Shown: positions 21,442 through 27,900 of the stretch, piece by piece
How the letters are laid out: the number at the start of each line of letters is the position of its first letter
Position numbering within the stretch: position 1 is the stretch's first letter
Virus record (IMG/VR): IMGVR_UViG_3300012353_000001
Location: 1 to 39,799 of that record
Direction: 5' to 3' (one strand)
DNA length: 39,799 nt
Source: a virus
The notes under the pieces: generated by a model
The model's database searches: none
The model's input: only the letters and a program-made list of their open reading frames with translations
Told to the model about the DNA's origin: nothing
Program-made: the position numbers and the translations under genes

Positions 21442-21513
21442 ATGAGTAGCGATCCAGGTCGCAAACTTGAAGATCGCACTCAGAAAAATTTAAAACAATT
21501 TGGTGGGCAATAG
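21442..21513 (+). CDS. 23-residue leaderless peptide
   Basis: The frame is MSSDPGRKLEDRTQKNLKQF followed by GGQ and a TAG, basic and helical. Its only support is the promoter placed at leaderless distance. Codons 3-8 contain the 15 bases complementary to the start of the next transcript, so the RNA itself may be the functional product. Confidence 0.35.
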   Translation: MSSDPGRKLEDRTQKNLKQFGGQ

Positions 21514-21569
21514 GGTTGTCCTCTGTTTTCTCGTATGCTACAATAGAACTATTGCGACCTGGATCGTTA
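21447..21569. repeat. Inverted repeat linking two tandem transcript starts
   Basis: Arms 21450-21464 (CGATCCAGGTCGCAA) and 21552-21566 are perfectly complementary over 15 bases, and three further positions pair on the outside with one G-T. The second arm begins at the predicted start of the second transcript, about 21551. Confidence 0.85.
21516..21544 (+). promoter_or_regulatory. Second tandem promoter, driving the replication operon
   Basis: TTGTCC, a 17-bp spacer and TGC-TACAAT give a strong extended -10 promoter. The transcript would begin near 21551 and have a leader of about 80 nt. Confidence 0.72.
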
Positions 21570-21629
21570 AGCCTACGGGCGAAACAAAGAGCAAACCCTC
21601 CCTTCCCACCGGAAGGGGCTTTTTGTTAT
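21551..21629 (+). ncRNA. Attenuator-type leader or small RNA
   Basis: The predicted 5' end carries the 15-nt segment complementary to the upstream transcript. A small GCC-TACG-GGC hairpin and an A-rich linker follow, then a strong terminator hairpin whose 3' arm holds the only Shine-Dalgarno-like sequence (GGAAGGGG) for the ATG at 21630. The stem could therefore stop transcription and also hide the ribosome site. It does not match a riboswitch I know. Confidence 0.55.
21600..21627 (+). terminator. Intrinsic terminator just before the replication operon
   Basis: CCCTTCC, loop CACC, GGAAGGG and then GCTTTTTGTT form a textbook terminator that ends three bases before the ATG at 21630. With no other promoter between it and the replication genes, expression must involve readthrough or antitermination. 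Confidence 0.78.
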
Positions 21630-21845
21630 ATGGACCAAGAACAAAACAATAAATATTCAGAGGTGACTGTCACCTTCGACAACGATAATTACTTTAGAAC
21701 AAGCATCGATGAGGCTAAAAAAATCACAGATCCGAGTCTCGATAAAAAGTTTGTATGGATCGAAACACTAAATGGTCGAAGTCTAGTTAATATAGATCAT
21801 GTGGCTATGATTGAAACAGATCACATGTGGGAGGGCGAACAATAA
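21630..21845 (+). CDS. 71-residue acidic protein, first gene of the replication operon
   Basis: The product begins MDQEQNNKYSEVTVTFDNDN and contains a beta-rich middle (KFVWIETLNGRSLVNIDHVAMIE) with an acidic end. It resembles small phage proteins of unknown function in which a strand pair is followed by a hydrophobic I-D-H-V-A-M-I edge. The start is the first ATG after the attenuator hairpin, and the stop overlaps the next ATG (TAATG). Confidence 0.7.
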   Translation: MDQEQNNKYSEVTVTFDNDNYFRTSIDEAKKITDPSLDKKFVWIETLNGRSLVNIDHVAMIETDHMWEGEQ

Positions 21846-22672
21846 TGATCATCCGAACCGAAAAAAACGCGAACTACACAACGATAAGCAACTTCGCTTT
21901 GAATGACCCAAACTTGTCACTCAAAGCGAAAGGACTATGGACTTACATCATGGCTCAGCCCGACGAATGGAAAATCAATTATAGAGGGCTCATGAGCCAG
22001 CTGAAAGAAGGCCAGCGATCGATACTCGGCGCACTGCGCGAGCTCGAAGACGCTGGTTATTTGATTCGCGGAAAAACCCATAAAAGCGATGGTACATTTG
22101 CACAAGACGATGCTGTACTTTACGAACGACCACGCGTGCAAAACGTACGCGTGGATAACGTACGCACTAAAATAAATACTAATAAAACAAATAAAAAAAT
22201 ATATAAAAAAAGTAATGCTAACGCATTGGACCAAAACCAGCTTTCATTAACAGGATCATCGCGAAGCGATAATCAAAGCGCTCACGATACAGACAAGCGG
22301 CGGCCCGTTGTAAGTAAATCAACAGATAAGCAATACCTCTTGCAACTGATTGCAGAACTGCATAAAACAGTTAAGGGACCACTGGCTCGACCCCTAGAAA
22401 AGCCTGAATTACGCGTTGAGAGCCTGCGTAAGCGGCTAAAAAGCTATACGCAGAGCGAGATACTAATCGCGGCTAAGAACCTCGCACAGGACGCCTGGTT
22501 TAGCGGAGAGGGCAAAAAACATCAGACCGTAGACTTCCTTTTGCAAGGCAACCCTAAACAATCAAGCAACGACAATATTCTGCGTTTCCTTGAAATTGAT
22601 GATCAGCCGACAAATTCCAAAGACGCATTCTACGACCAAATTCAGGCCCGTTATGCAGCCAGACCCGTTTGA
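21845..22672 (+). CDS. Replication initiator with N-terminal winged helix
   Basis: This 275-residue protein starts at ATG 21845 (GGAGGG site about 10 nt upstream, TAATG overlap). Residues about 9-75 (YTTISNFALNDPNLSLKAKG, YIMAQPDEWKINYRGL, REGQ-like helix, LEDAGYLIR) are the helix-turn-helix of phage O-like/DnaD-like initiators. A Lys/Asn/Ser-rich linker with a YKKSN patch follows, then a helical C-terminal domain that would bind the helicase. The DnaB-like helicase two genes downstream fits this. The origin may lie in the A/T-rich linker-coding stretch around 22165-22215, as in lambda O, but I see no clear iterons. Confidence 0.78.
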   Translation: MIIRTEKNANYTTISNFALNDPNLSLKAKGLWTYIMAQPDEWKINYRGLMSQLKEGQRSILGALRELEDAGYLIRGKTHKSDGTFAQDDAVLYERPRVQNVRVDNVRTKINTNKTNKKIYKKSNANALDQNQLSLTGSSRSDNQSAHDTDKRRPVVSKSTDKQYLLQLIAELHKTVKGPLARPLEKPELRVESLRKRLKSYTQSEILIAAKNLAQDAWFSGEGKKHQTVDFLLQGNPKQSSNDNILRFLEIDDQPTNSKDAFYDQIQARYAARPV

Positions 22673-22943
22673 CACCTATCCGGAGTCACAACACGAACCA
22701 CTGCACCGACGCCTCCCTGATGAATCACTGAATCAGTGGCGGACCCATCAGGCGATCCACGAGACTATCACAAATATCCAAAACCTGACTCGGGAGTGTG
22801 AATGGTGGGCTGAACACGGCCCGCTGTCGCCGCAGGAGAACAAAAACACGACGGTTATGCTTAACACCTACATCGACGAAAGCATTGAATATCTCAGTAA
22901 GTTGAAAAAAGGCCAACGAAGGCTGGAGGACTACGAACAATGA
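22653..22943 (+). CDS. 96-residue protein between initiator and helicase, helicase-loader position
   Basis: The product begins MQPDPFDTYPESQHEPLHRR and is acidic and helical throughout, ending KKGQRRLEDYEQ. It overlaps the initiator gene by 20 nt and the helicase gene by 4 nt (ATGA), so it is tightly coupled to both. The place between initiator and helicase is where phages often encode a loader, but the protein has no ATPase motif and is much smaller than DnaC-type loaders. Function is unproven. Confidence 0.7.
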   Translation: MQPDPFDTYPESQHEPLHRRLPDESLNQWRTHQAIHETITNIQNLTRECEWWAEHGPLSPQENKNTTVMLNTYIDESIEYLSKLKKGQRRLEDYEQ

Positions 22944-23887
22944 AACTCAAACAAGTCGAAAACTGGCTCGACAATCTCGGGCCGGGCGAACGCGATCATG
23001 CGCTGGACCATCTTGTCGGGCTGACGTCGCGACAAGCTGATAAGCTTAGCAAGCAGCATGAGATCAACATGATGATCGATTACCAGGATGAGATCGAAGA
23101 ACGTCAACGAAACTGGAATAAGCCAGTAGGCCTCAAAACAGAACTGCAAACGCTGGACAAATTCACGATGGGCTTGGCACCCGGTGAATTGACTGTGATC
23201 GGCGGGGCGACGAGCCAAGGCAAGACACTGCTGGCTTGTAATATCACCAGCCGCGTAGCAGCCGCTGGAAGCAACGTTTTGTTTGTGACACTGGAAATGA
23301 CCCACGCCGAACTTGGATCGCGTATACAGAGGATTTCAGGCAGTAACGCCGACGATATTTCAGTCCACGTGGCCTTCCAAAAAAGCGATGAGCTGGACTG
23401 GCAGTCGATCGATGGCCTGATAGCCAACGCGGTCAAACAATTCGGCGCCGAGCTGGTCGTAATCGACCACCTACACTACTTTACCCGCGAACTGCAAAAC
23501 GTTTCAGAAGATCTCGGACGCATTACCAAGGAATTTAAGAAAAATGCCATACGACACGGAATCCCGATAATGCTGATTTCACACACCAGGAAAGGCGATA
23601 GCAAACAACTCAGCACGATCGACGATCTGCGTGGCTCAAGCTACATTGCACAGGATGCCGATATTGTCCTGATGGTTGGTCAGAAGCAGGATACGCAGGA
23701 CGTACTGTTCGTGACCGTCGAGAAAAACCGTAACCGGTTCGGTGTGCGTATCGGCAGTCCGGAGGCCACCTGTATGCTCACGATGGACCACAATACGCTT
23801 AGGCTGGAAGATCCGCTCGACGGACCATTCCCCGGCGGTATTTCGGCTCAACAAATATTTCCAGACTTCGTTCCGAATCTTATATAA
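22940..23887 (+). CDS. DnaB-like replicative helicase
   Basis: This 315-residue RecA-fold helicase has an N-terminal helical segment (1-60), ELQTLDKFTMGLAPGELTVIGG, Walker A GGATSQGKT (88-96), LEMTHAELGSRIQRI, Walker B LVVIDHLHY (172-180, Asp176), ISHTRKG and a closing SSYIAQDADIVLMV arginine-finger region. It is shorter than cellular DnaB because it lacks a full N-terminal domain. It would unwind phage DNA at the fork for the host polymerase. Confidence 0.93.
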   Translation: MKLKQVENWLDNLGPGERDHALDHLVGLTSRQADKLSKQHEINMMIDYQDEIEERQRNWNKPVGLKTELQTLDKFTMGLAPGELTVIGGATSQGKTLLACNITSRVAAAGSNVLFVTLEMTHAELGSRIQRISGSNADDISVHVAFQKSDELDWQSIDGLIANAVKQFGAELVVIDHLHYFTRELQNVSEDLGRITKEFKKNAIRHGIPIMLISHTRKGDSKQLSTIDDLRGSSYIAQDADIVLMVGQKQDTQDVLFVTVEKNRNRFGVRIGSPEATCMLTMDHNTLRLEDPLDGPFPGGISAQQIFPDFVPNLI

Positions 23888-23910
23888 TGCTATCAATTTG
23901 CTTAGCAATG

Positions 23911-23919
23911 TGATATCAT
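23911..23919 (+). promoter_or_regulatory. Extended -10 promoter before the SSB-like gene
   Basis: TGA-TATCAT, followed by AAAGACA. The same 16-bp string TGATATCATAAAGACA recurs at 25857-25872. The start would be near 23926, with a 22-nt leader that includes a GAAAGG ribosome site. Confidence 0.6.
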
Positions 23920-23947
23920 AAAGACAGTAAAACAACGAAAGGTAACC

Positions 23948-24571
23948 ATGAGCCACGCAATCGCAAAACGAACCGGCAGCGACTTTGAAATCGCACCAGC
24001 TGGTCTATACATCGCCAGGTGTTTCCGAGTCCTGTACATCGGTACGCAACCCAAAGTATTTAAAGGGATTGAGAGCGGATCCGTACAAAAAATAATAGTC
24101 AGCTGGGAGCTTCTAAGCGACAAGGTAAGGCGCGACGATGGATCCCCACACCAGATCCACCAAGAATACACCCTGAGCATCAGTAAGCGCGCAAAGCTGG
24201 CACAGCATCTTGAAGCATGGTTTGGAAGCGAGCCTGACGACAACTTCGACTGCGAAACATTAGTCGGTAAGTATTGCCGTATGCAAATCGGACACAAGAG
24301 CAGCGAAAATAGCGGTAATACTTATGCGGTTATTTCGGCATTGATCGGCCTTGACGAAGCGGACAACAAGCCGCAGCCTTTCAACCCTAATACGTTTTTT
24401 GACATCATGGAGCCGGATATGGAAGTGTTCGAGAGCTTGAGCCAATACTACCGTGAGCAAATCGAAAAGGCCGAGGAGTGGACCGGCGGTACTGCCGTAG
24501 GGGCGTCAAACACTCAGGTAAGAGACGACGATCTCGATAAGCCGATTGATCTCAGCGGGATTCCGTTTTAA
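23948..24571 (+). CDS. Putative single-stranded DNA-binding protein
   Basis: This 207-residue protein has a beta-rich body opening with GSDFEIAPAGLYIARCFRVL, an E-Y-T-L-S strand, and a GKYCRMQIGHKSSENSGNTY strand pair consistent with an OB fold. It has an acidic, flexible tail ending DLDKPIDLSGIPF. Acidic tails ending in a Pro-Phe tip are the partner-binding signature of SSB proteins. It sits directly after the replicative helicase. It lacks a classical SSB motif, so the call rests on tail, length and context. Confidence 0.68.
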   Translation: MSHAIAKRTGSDFEIAPAGLYIARCFRVLYIGTQPKVFKGIESGSVQKIIVSWELLSDKVRRDDGSPHQIHQEYTLSISKRAKLAQHLEAWFGSEPDDNFDCETLVGKYCRMQIGHKSSENSGNTYAVISALIGLDEADNKPQPFNPNTFFDIMEPDMEVFESLSQYYREQIEKAEEWTGGTAVGASNTQVRDDDLDKPIDLSGIPF

Positions 24572-24777
24572 TGATCATGAACGGACTGTTACCACTTAGC
24601 AACCTAGTGGTGTCTGCTTTCTTGCTAATTGTCTGCGTCGCTTATGGCGTGTGGGCGTTGACTGCAGTTATGCTGGTAGTGTTGGGACTAAATATCAAAT
24701 TGTTTTTCGACCGGGTAGTACGAAAGGGTAGTCATGGGACTTTTCAAAAAACGATTCGACAAAAAGCCAAAAACTGA
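24571..24777 (+). CDS. 68-residue membrane protein
   Basis: Residues about 10-48 form two membrane segments (LVVSAFLLIVCVAYGVWAL, then AVMLVVLGLNIKLFF), followed by a very basic tail. The ATG overlaps the preceding TAA. An ATG two codons later is equally possible. The function is unknown. It could be a small inner-membrane protein for superinfection exclusion. The tail overlaps the start of the next gene by 44 nt. Confidence 0.62.
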   Translation: MIMNGLLPLSNLVVSAFLLIVCVAYGVWALTAVMLVVLGLNIKLFFDRVVRKGSHGTFQKTIRQKAKN

Positions 24778-25144
24778 AACCGTTGATCCATACAAACCAA
24801 TACCGAGAATCTGGCCCGTGCTCAAGATAGATATTGTCAATATAGCCTTTGGGGCCGGCTCCTGTTTACTGGTATTTAATACCGCGATCATTTGTGCGGT
24901 ATCAGGAGACTTATTTTGGACGGTTATTGCCTTTCTTGGCTTTGTGCTTAATGCCTGGGTTATACGAAATACCTGGCAGCGAATCAGCAGAATGATGCAC
25001 CGCTTCGACGATGCCCTCGTCTCTATGGACAGCACACTCATGGCAATTCGCCGAGCCGCTGAAGAGTCAGACCCGGACTTTAAAAATAAGATGAAAAAAG
25101 CCGAGGAGATTGCCCTGCATGGACGAGATGATCATAAGCAATAA
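24734..25144 (+). CDS. 136-residue membrane protein
   Basis: A basic start (MGLFKKRFDKKPK) leads into two membrane segments (IVNIAFGAGSCLLVFNTAIICAV and LFWTVIAFLGFVLNAWVI), then a cytoplasmic charged helix (residues about 85-136, Arg/Lys/Glu-rich). The shape resembles phage proteins that bring a replication or exclusion function to the membrane, but no family is recognised. It overlaps the next gene by 26 nt in another frame. Confidence 0.7.
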   Translation: MGLFKKRFDKKPKTETVDPYKPIPRIWPVLKIDIVNIAFGAGSCLLVFNTAIICAVSGDLFWTVIAFLGFVLNAWVIRNTWQRISRMMHRFDDALVSMDSTLMAIRRAAEESDPDFKNKMKKAEEIALHGRDDHKQ

Positions 25145-25724
25145 AGAGTTTAACGGCCTGCTGGATCTTAATCTGGAGTATCTGCGTGAATACTTTAAAG
25201 ATAATAAACAAAAGGGCTATTACCCAACGTTGCTGCTATTCGGCCGCAGCTCACAATACCAAAAGCTCGAAATGACCGTTGTAGTGCTAGCTGACGAAGA
25301 GTTTGATGAGAAAAAGTACCAGATCATGAGCCTTGCCGGCATCAAGTTCGGCGGTGAACAGCCGGCTAGTGAGTATACGGTTGCAGCATACTTATGTTCG
25401 GAAGGCTGGATGCGCAATTTCAAAAAAGGCGAAAAAACACCGGACAATGGACGCATCAGCAATTATAGCGATAAGGTAGAAGCGATCATCTACATGGGTA
25501 TGACGGTGGACGGACGTAGCAATTTCGGAACCTTTACAATCCGGCGAGACAAAAAGGACCGCATTTTCAATCTTAAAACGCACTTACGGCACGACTATCA
25601 AGAAGCTAATACCGAAAACGAAGGCGTTCGTTCTGATCTGCTCCAAGCGTTCTGGCGTGGTTATTCTGCCGGCAAGCTTAAAAAACGCTTTGGTGGTGGC
25701 GATGACAAGACAACAAGCGTTTAG
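25119..25724 (+). CDS. 201-residue early protein of unknown function
   Basis: I chose the ATG at 25119, about 10 nt after GAGGAG. A TTG at 25110 would be too close to it. The product is soluble alpha/beta: a helical start (NGLLDLNLEYLREYFKDN), a hydrophobic core strand YYPTLLLFGRSSQYQKL, a middle MTVVVLADEEF, and a basic end KLKKRFGGGDDK. No catalytic motif is evident and I do not recognise the family. It lies between the SSB-like and J-domain genes. Confidence 0.72.
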   Translation: MDEMIISNKEFNGLLDLNLEYLREYFKDNKQKGYYPTLLLFGRSSQYQKLEMTVVVLADEEFDEKKYQIMSLAGIKFGGEQPASEYTVAAYLCSEGWMRNFKKGEKTPDNGRISNYSDKVEAIIYMGMTVDGRSNFGTFTIRRDKKDRIFNLKTHLRHDYQEANTENEGVRSDLLQAFWRGYSAGKLKKRFGGGDDKTTSV

Positions 25725-25827
25725 CGTCGGCGTCTGTGGGCTGGCAATTGCTATGCTTCTAGAGTTAGATCTTTGGATAGCTGTTGTGACCGGCTTACTA
25801 CTTTATGCATTTGCGAGGAATGTATGA
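25702..25827 (+). CDS. 41-residue membrane peptide
   Basis: The ATG at 25702 overlaps the end of the upstream gene. The product MTRQQAFSVGVCGLAIAMLL is followed by a short turn and a second segment LWIAVVTGLLLYAFARNV, so two short membrane helices. There is no clear ribosome site, so translation would rely on coupling. Small hydrophobic peptides of this kind are common in phage early regions. Confidence 0.5.
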   Translation: MTRQQAFSVGVCGLAIAMLLELDLWIAVVTGLLLYAFARNV

Positions 25828-25856
25828 TACAAAAGATAGCAGAACACTAAGCATTT

Positions 25857-25865
25857 TGATATCAT
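25857..25865 (+). promoter_or_regulatory. Extended -10 promoter of the RHH-type regulator, leaderless
   Basis: TGA-TATCAT, a copy of the element at 23911, ends 8 nt before the ATG at 25874, predicting a leader of at most 1-2 nt. Confidence 0.6.
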
Positions 25866-25873
25866 AAAGACAC

Positions 25874-26065
25874 ATGATCAACATCAAGAAACCGAAAAGC
25901 AGTAAACCGTACCTAATCCGTTTGGATTCGGATTACGATGAAAAGCTAACAGAGATTGCCGAAGAAGCCGATGTCCGTCCGACCACGGCCGCGACCCAGC
26001 TGCTTGAAGCCGCCATCAAAGAACAGCATAAATCGATCAAGAGCAAGAAAGAGTCAAAGACATGA
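25874..26065 (+). CDS. Ribbon-helix-helix-like small regulator
   Basis: This 63-residue protein has a basic tail (INIKKPKSSK), a strand PYLIRLDSDYDEKL and two helices (LTEIAEEADVRPTTAATQLL, EAAIKEQHK) ending in Lys/Ser-rich residues, the layout of CopG/Arc-type dimeric DNA-binding proteins. It probably regulates phage promoters. The repeated TGATATCATAAAGACA at its own promoter and at 23911 is an obvious candidate site, since it contains the palindrome TGATATCA. It is coupled to the next gene by ATGA. Confidence 0.7.
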   Translation: MINIKKPKSSKPYLIRLDSDYDEKLTEIAEEADVRPTTAATQLLEAAIKEQHKSIKSKKESKT

Positions 26066-26649
26066 GATCTAATCCCCTCCAGTGGCCCGCCGGGCGTCCC
26101 CGGACCGAAACACCGCGTTATTCGCAGTTCAAAGCAACGCTTCAGGAAGCCGAACGCGGTGTCTACTACCAATTGCAGCAGCTCGGAGCCGAGGAAGTTG
26201 TGATCACCAGCAATCTACGGGCAGCACGCAATGGTATACCCAACACCCGCCAAACAGCCGAAGACACTGGAATCGCGGTATACTTCGACTATAACGGTGA
26301 ACGGCACTGTATGGCGATTGACCGCTATGTATACTTTTGGGAAAACATGCGAGCCATTGAGAAGTCTATAGAGGCGCTCCGAGGGCTGGAACGGTGGGGT
26401 GGAGCGGAAATCGTAAAGACCAGCCTTGGCGGCTTTAAGGAGCTGCCAGCCAACGCGATTATTACACCACCACCTACCGTACGGCCATGGTATGACATAC
26501 TCGAAGTGCAGCCGGTGGCGAGTCACGAAGTTGTAGAAGGCGCATACAAGCGATTACTGCACAAGGTACACCCTGATAAAGGTGGCAGCAGTGCGGCATT
26601 CATGGAACTGCAAGGTGCTTGGAAAGAATATATGGAGCAGCGAGGTTGA
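26062..26649 (+). CDS. J-domain protein with phage-specific N-terminal domain
   Basis: This 195-residue protein has an N-terminal part (WPAGRPRTETPRYSQF, then a helix and VVITSNLRAARNG, AVYFDYNGERHCMAIDRY) of a recurring phage type, and a C-terminal J-domain (about 142-195) reading WYDILEVQP, YKRLLHKVHPDKGG with the HPD tripeptide. J-domains stimulate DnaK ATPase, so the protein likely directs host DnaK to a phage complex, for example a replication or assembly intermediate. It starts in an ATGA overlap with the RHH gene. Confidence 0.82.
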   Translation: MRSNPLQWPAGRPRTETPRYSQFKATLQEAERGVYYQLQQLGAEEVVITSNLRAARNGIPNTRQTAEDTGIAVYFDYNGERHCMAIDRYVYFWENMRAIEKSIEALRGLERWGGAEIVKTSLGGFKELPANAIITPPPTVRPWYDILEVQPVASHEVVEGAYKRLLHKVHPDKGGSSAAFMELQGAWKEYMEQRG

Positions 26650-26650
26650 T

Positions 26651-26896
26651 ATGATGGATATTCTAGCCAGCAGATTACTCGCCACGTTCCGCCGTACGCA
26701 CTATATTGTGCCGAAGAACCATAGAACGTATCGACATCTGCTGGCACGGCATTTCCGCGGGCATACGGACTCTGGCGAAGCCTTTGTGTATTGTCCCGTA
26801 GGGGACATGGTTAGCTGGAATCCGCATGACCATCTGAACTCGTATTGTGCGTATTGTCATGCGTTTTTTGAAAACTTAAAAGGAACAAAGCAGTAA
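26651..26896 (+). CDS. 81-residue Cys/His-rich protein
   Basis: The product begins MMDILASRLLATFRRTHYIV and carries FVYCPVGDMVSWNPHDHLNS followed by a YCAYCHAFFE stretch, giving Cys, His and CxxCH ligands for a zinc ribbon. An equally good ATG lies one codon later. No clear ribosome site is present, and the start lies one base after the previous stop, implying coupling. Function is unknown. Confidence 0.68.
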   Translation: MMDILASRLLATFRRTHYIVPKNHRTYRHLLARHFRGHTDSGEAFVYCPVGDMVSWNPHDHLNSYCAYCHAFFENLKGTKQ

Positions 26897-26907
26897 AGGG
26901 GGTTTAG

Positions 26908-27099
26908 ATGTTTATCGTAGGAGTTTTATTATTCGTAGTATTTAGTATTACCCTGCCCTTTTTAAGAGGCTTTGGACTGATACAGGTGGAGCCCTGGTGG
27001 CTCACTCTTGTACCGCTAGCCGGGATTGTGGTTGTCGTACTCGTCTCAGTGTTAGGGGCAATAGCGGCTGTAGGTGGTTTTGACGGGAGGAAGCGATGA
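26908..27099 (+). CDS. 63-residue membrane protein
   Basis: Two membrane segments, FIVGVLLFVVFSITLPFL and WLTLVPLAGIVVVVLVSVLG, are joined by a short loop with Trp-Trp. A basic tail (FDGRKR) ends the protein. AGGGGG lies 5 nt before the ATG. No function is assigned. It is coupled to the next gene through ATGA. Confidence 0.68.
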   Translation: MFIVGVLLFVVFSITLPFLRGFGLIQVEPWWLTLVPLAGIVVVVLVSVLGAIAAVGGFDGRKR

Positions 27100-27356
27100 A
27101 TCACACACTAAATAAAAAAGAAGAGCAGTCTATGGATGAGCTAGAAGAACAATTAGACAACATTCTTACAACGCAATATAACTTGGTAACTACGAACGAT
27201 CTAAAGGCAACTCTGTCTCGCTTTATCCATCAGAAAGAGCTTGAAGCCAGGATAAACGAATTACAGACTATACGGCTCGAGGGTACGGTGAGTGGGCAGT
27301 TAAGGGCCTTTAAGGAGCGCATCGCCCAGCTTAATAAAGAAAGAGAGAATCAGTAA
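27096..27356 (+). CDS. 86-residue coiled-coil protein
   Basis: The product is strongly helical with charged heptad-like repeats (EEQLDNILTTQYNL, LSRFIHQKELEARINELQ, LRAFKERIAQLNKE). It may be an oligomeric accessory protein. An internal ATG at 27132 (MDELEEQ) is an alternative start. It is not recognised as any family. Confidence 0.65.
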   Translation: MNHTLNKKEEQSMDELEEQLDNILTTQYNLVTTNDLKATLSRFIHQKELEARINELQTIRLEGTVSGQLRAFKERIAQLNKERENQ

Positions 27357-27357
27357 C

Positions 27358-27591
27358 ATGTCAGACAAACAAATCTATACAGCATATATTTTGGATAAAA
27401 CCGAATTTGGCATACAGCTTTTACGGGTAGCATTTGAATACAAGATCATCGAGTATTGGGCAGAAGCTGACGCCCAAACTGAGCTAAAGCAGTACTTCAA
27501 AGAAAACCACTTTAACCACGACGAACCCTTAATAGTCGAAGCATCTGACTTATTCAGCATTATGCCGTTTAAAAAAAGAGAAGGTAAGTGA
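27358..27591 (+). CDS. 77-residue protein of unknown function
   Basis: The product begins MSDKQIYTAYILDKTEFGIQ and is an acidic alpha/beta protein ending MPFKKREGK. The ATG lies one base after the preceding stop, and its own stop overlaps the next ATG (TGATG). No family is recognised. Confidence 0.65.
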   Translation: MSDKQIYTAYILDKTEFGIQLLRVAFEYKIIEYWAEADAQTELKQYFKENHFNHDEPLIVEASDLFSIMPFKKREGK

Positions 27592-27884
27592 TGGACTATG
27601 CTCGGGCTACCGATGCCGAGATGGAAGCTTGGAATCGTGGTGTGAAGAGACAGTCTCTAAGCCCAGGAGGGTTTTGTTCTTACTGCAGCGAAGCGTGCAA
27701 GCCTTTCGTAAAAGAGTTGCCCAAAGAGCTTAGAGCCACGGCCTGTGAATATAACGGTAACCACCCCGACTGTGGCGACCACGATATGGCCGATTGGTTA
27801 CAAGACGCTCTGAGTCTCACCCACCTCACCACAGGGCAGAAGGAAGAGTTACAGCGCGGTCCTGGATTTACCGTAATGGATTAA
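27591..27884 (+). CDS. 97-residue Cys-rich protein
   Basis: The ATG at 27591 overlaps the previous stop. The protein contains GGFCSYCSEACKPF, then a TACEYNGNHPDCGDHD segment, enough Cys/His for one or two zinc ions. The rest is helical and polar. Function is unknown. It is the last gene before the CHAP lysin and its promoter lies in this gene's 3' end. Confidence 0.68.
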   Translation: MDYARATDAEMEAWNRGVKRQSLSPGGFCSYCSEACKPFVKELPKELRATACEYNGNHPDCGDHDMADWLQDALSLTHLTTGQKEELQRGPGFTVMD

Positions 27885-27894
27885 ACGGTAGAAT
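27867..27894 (+). promoter_or_regulatory. Promoter of the CHAP lysin, leaderless
   Basis: TTTACC, a 16-bp spacer and TAGAAT end exactly 6 nt before the ATG at 27901, so the transcript start should coincide with the ATG. No Shine-Dalgarno is present. It allows the lysin to be expressed independently of the early operon. Confidence 0.55.
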
Positions 27895-27900
27895 AGGGCT

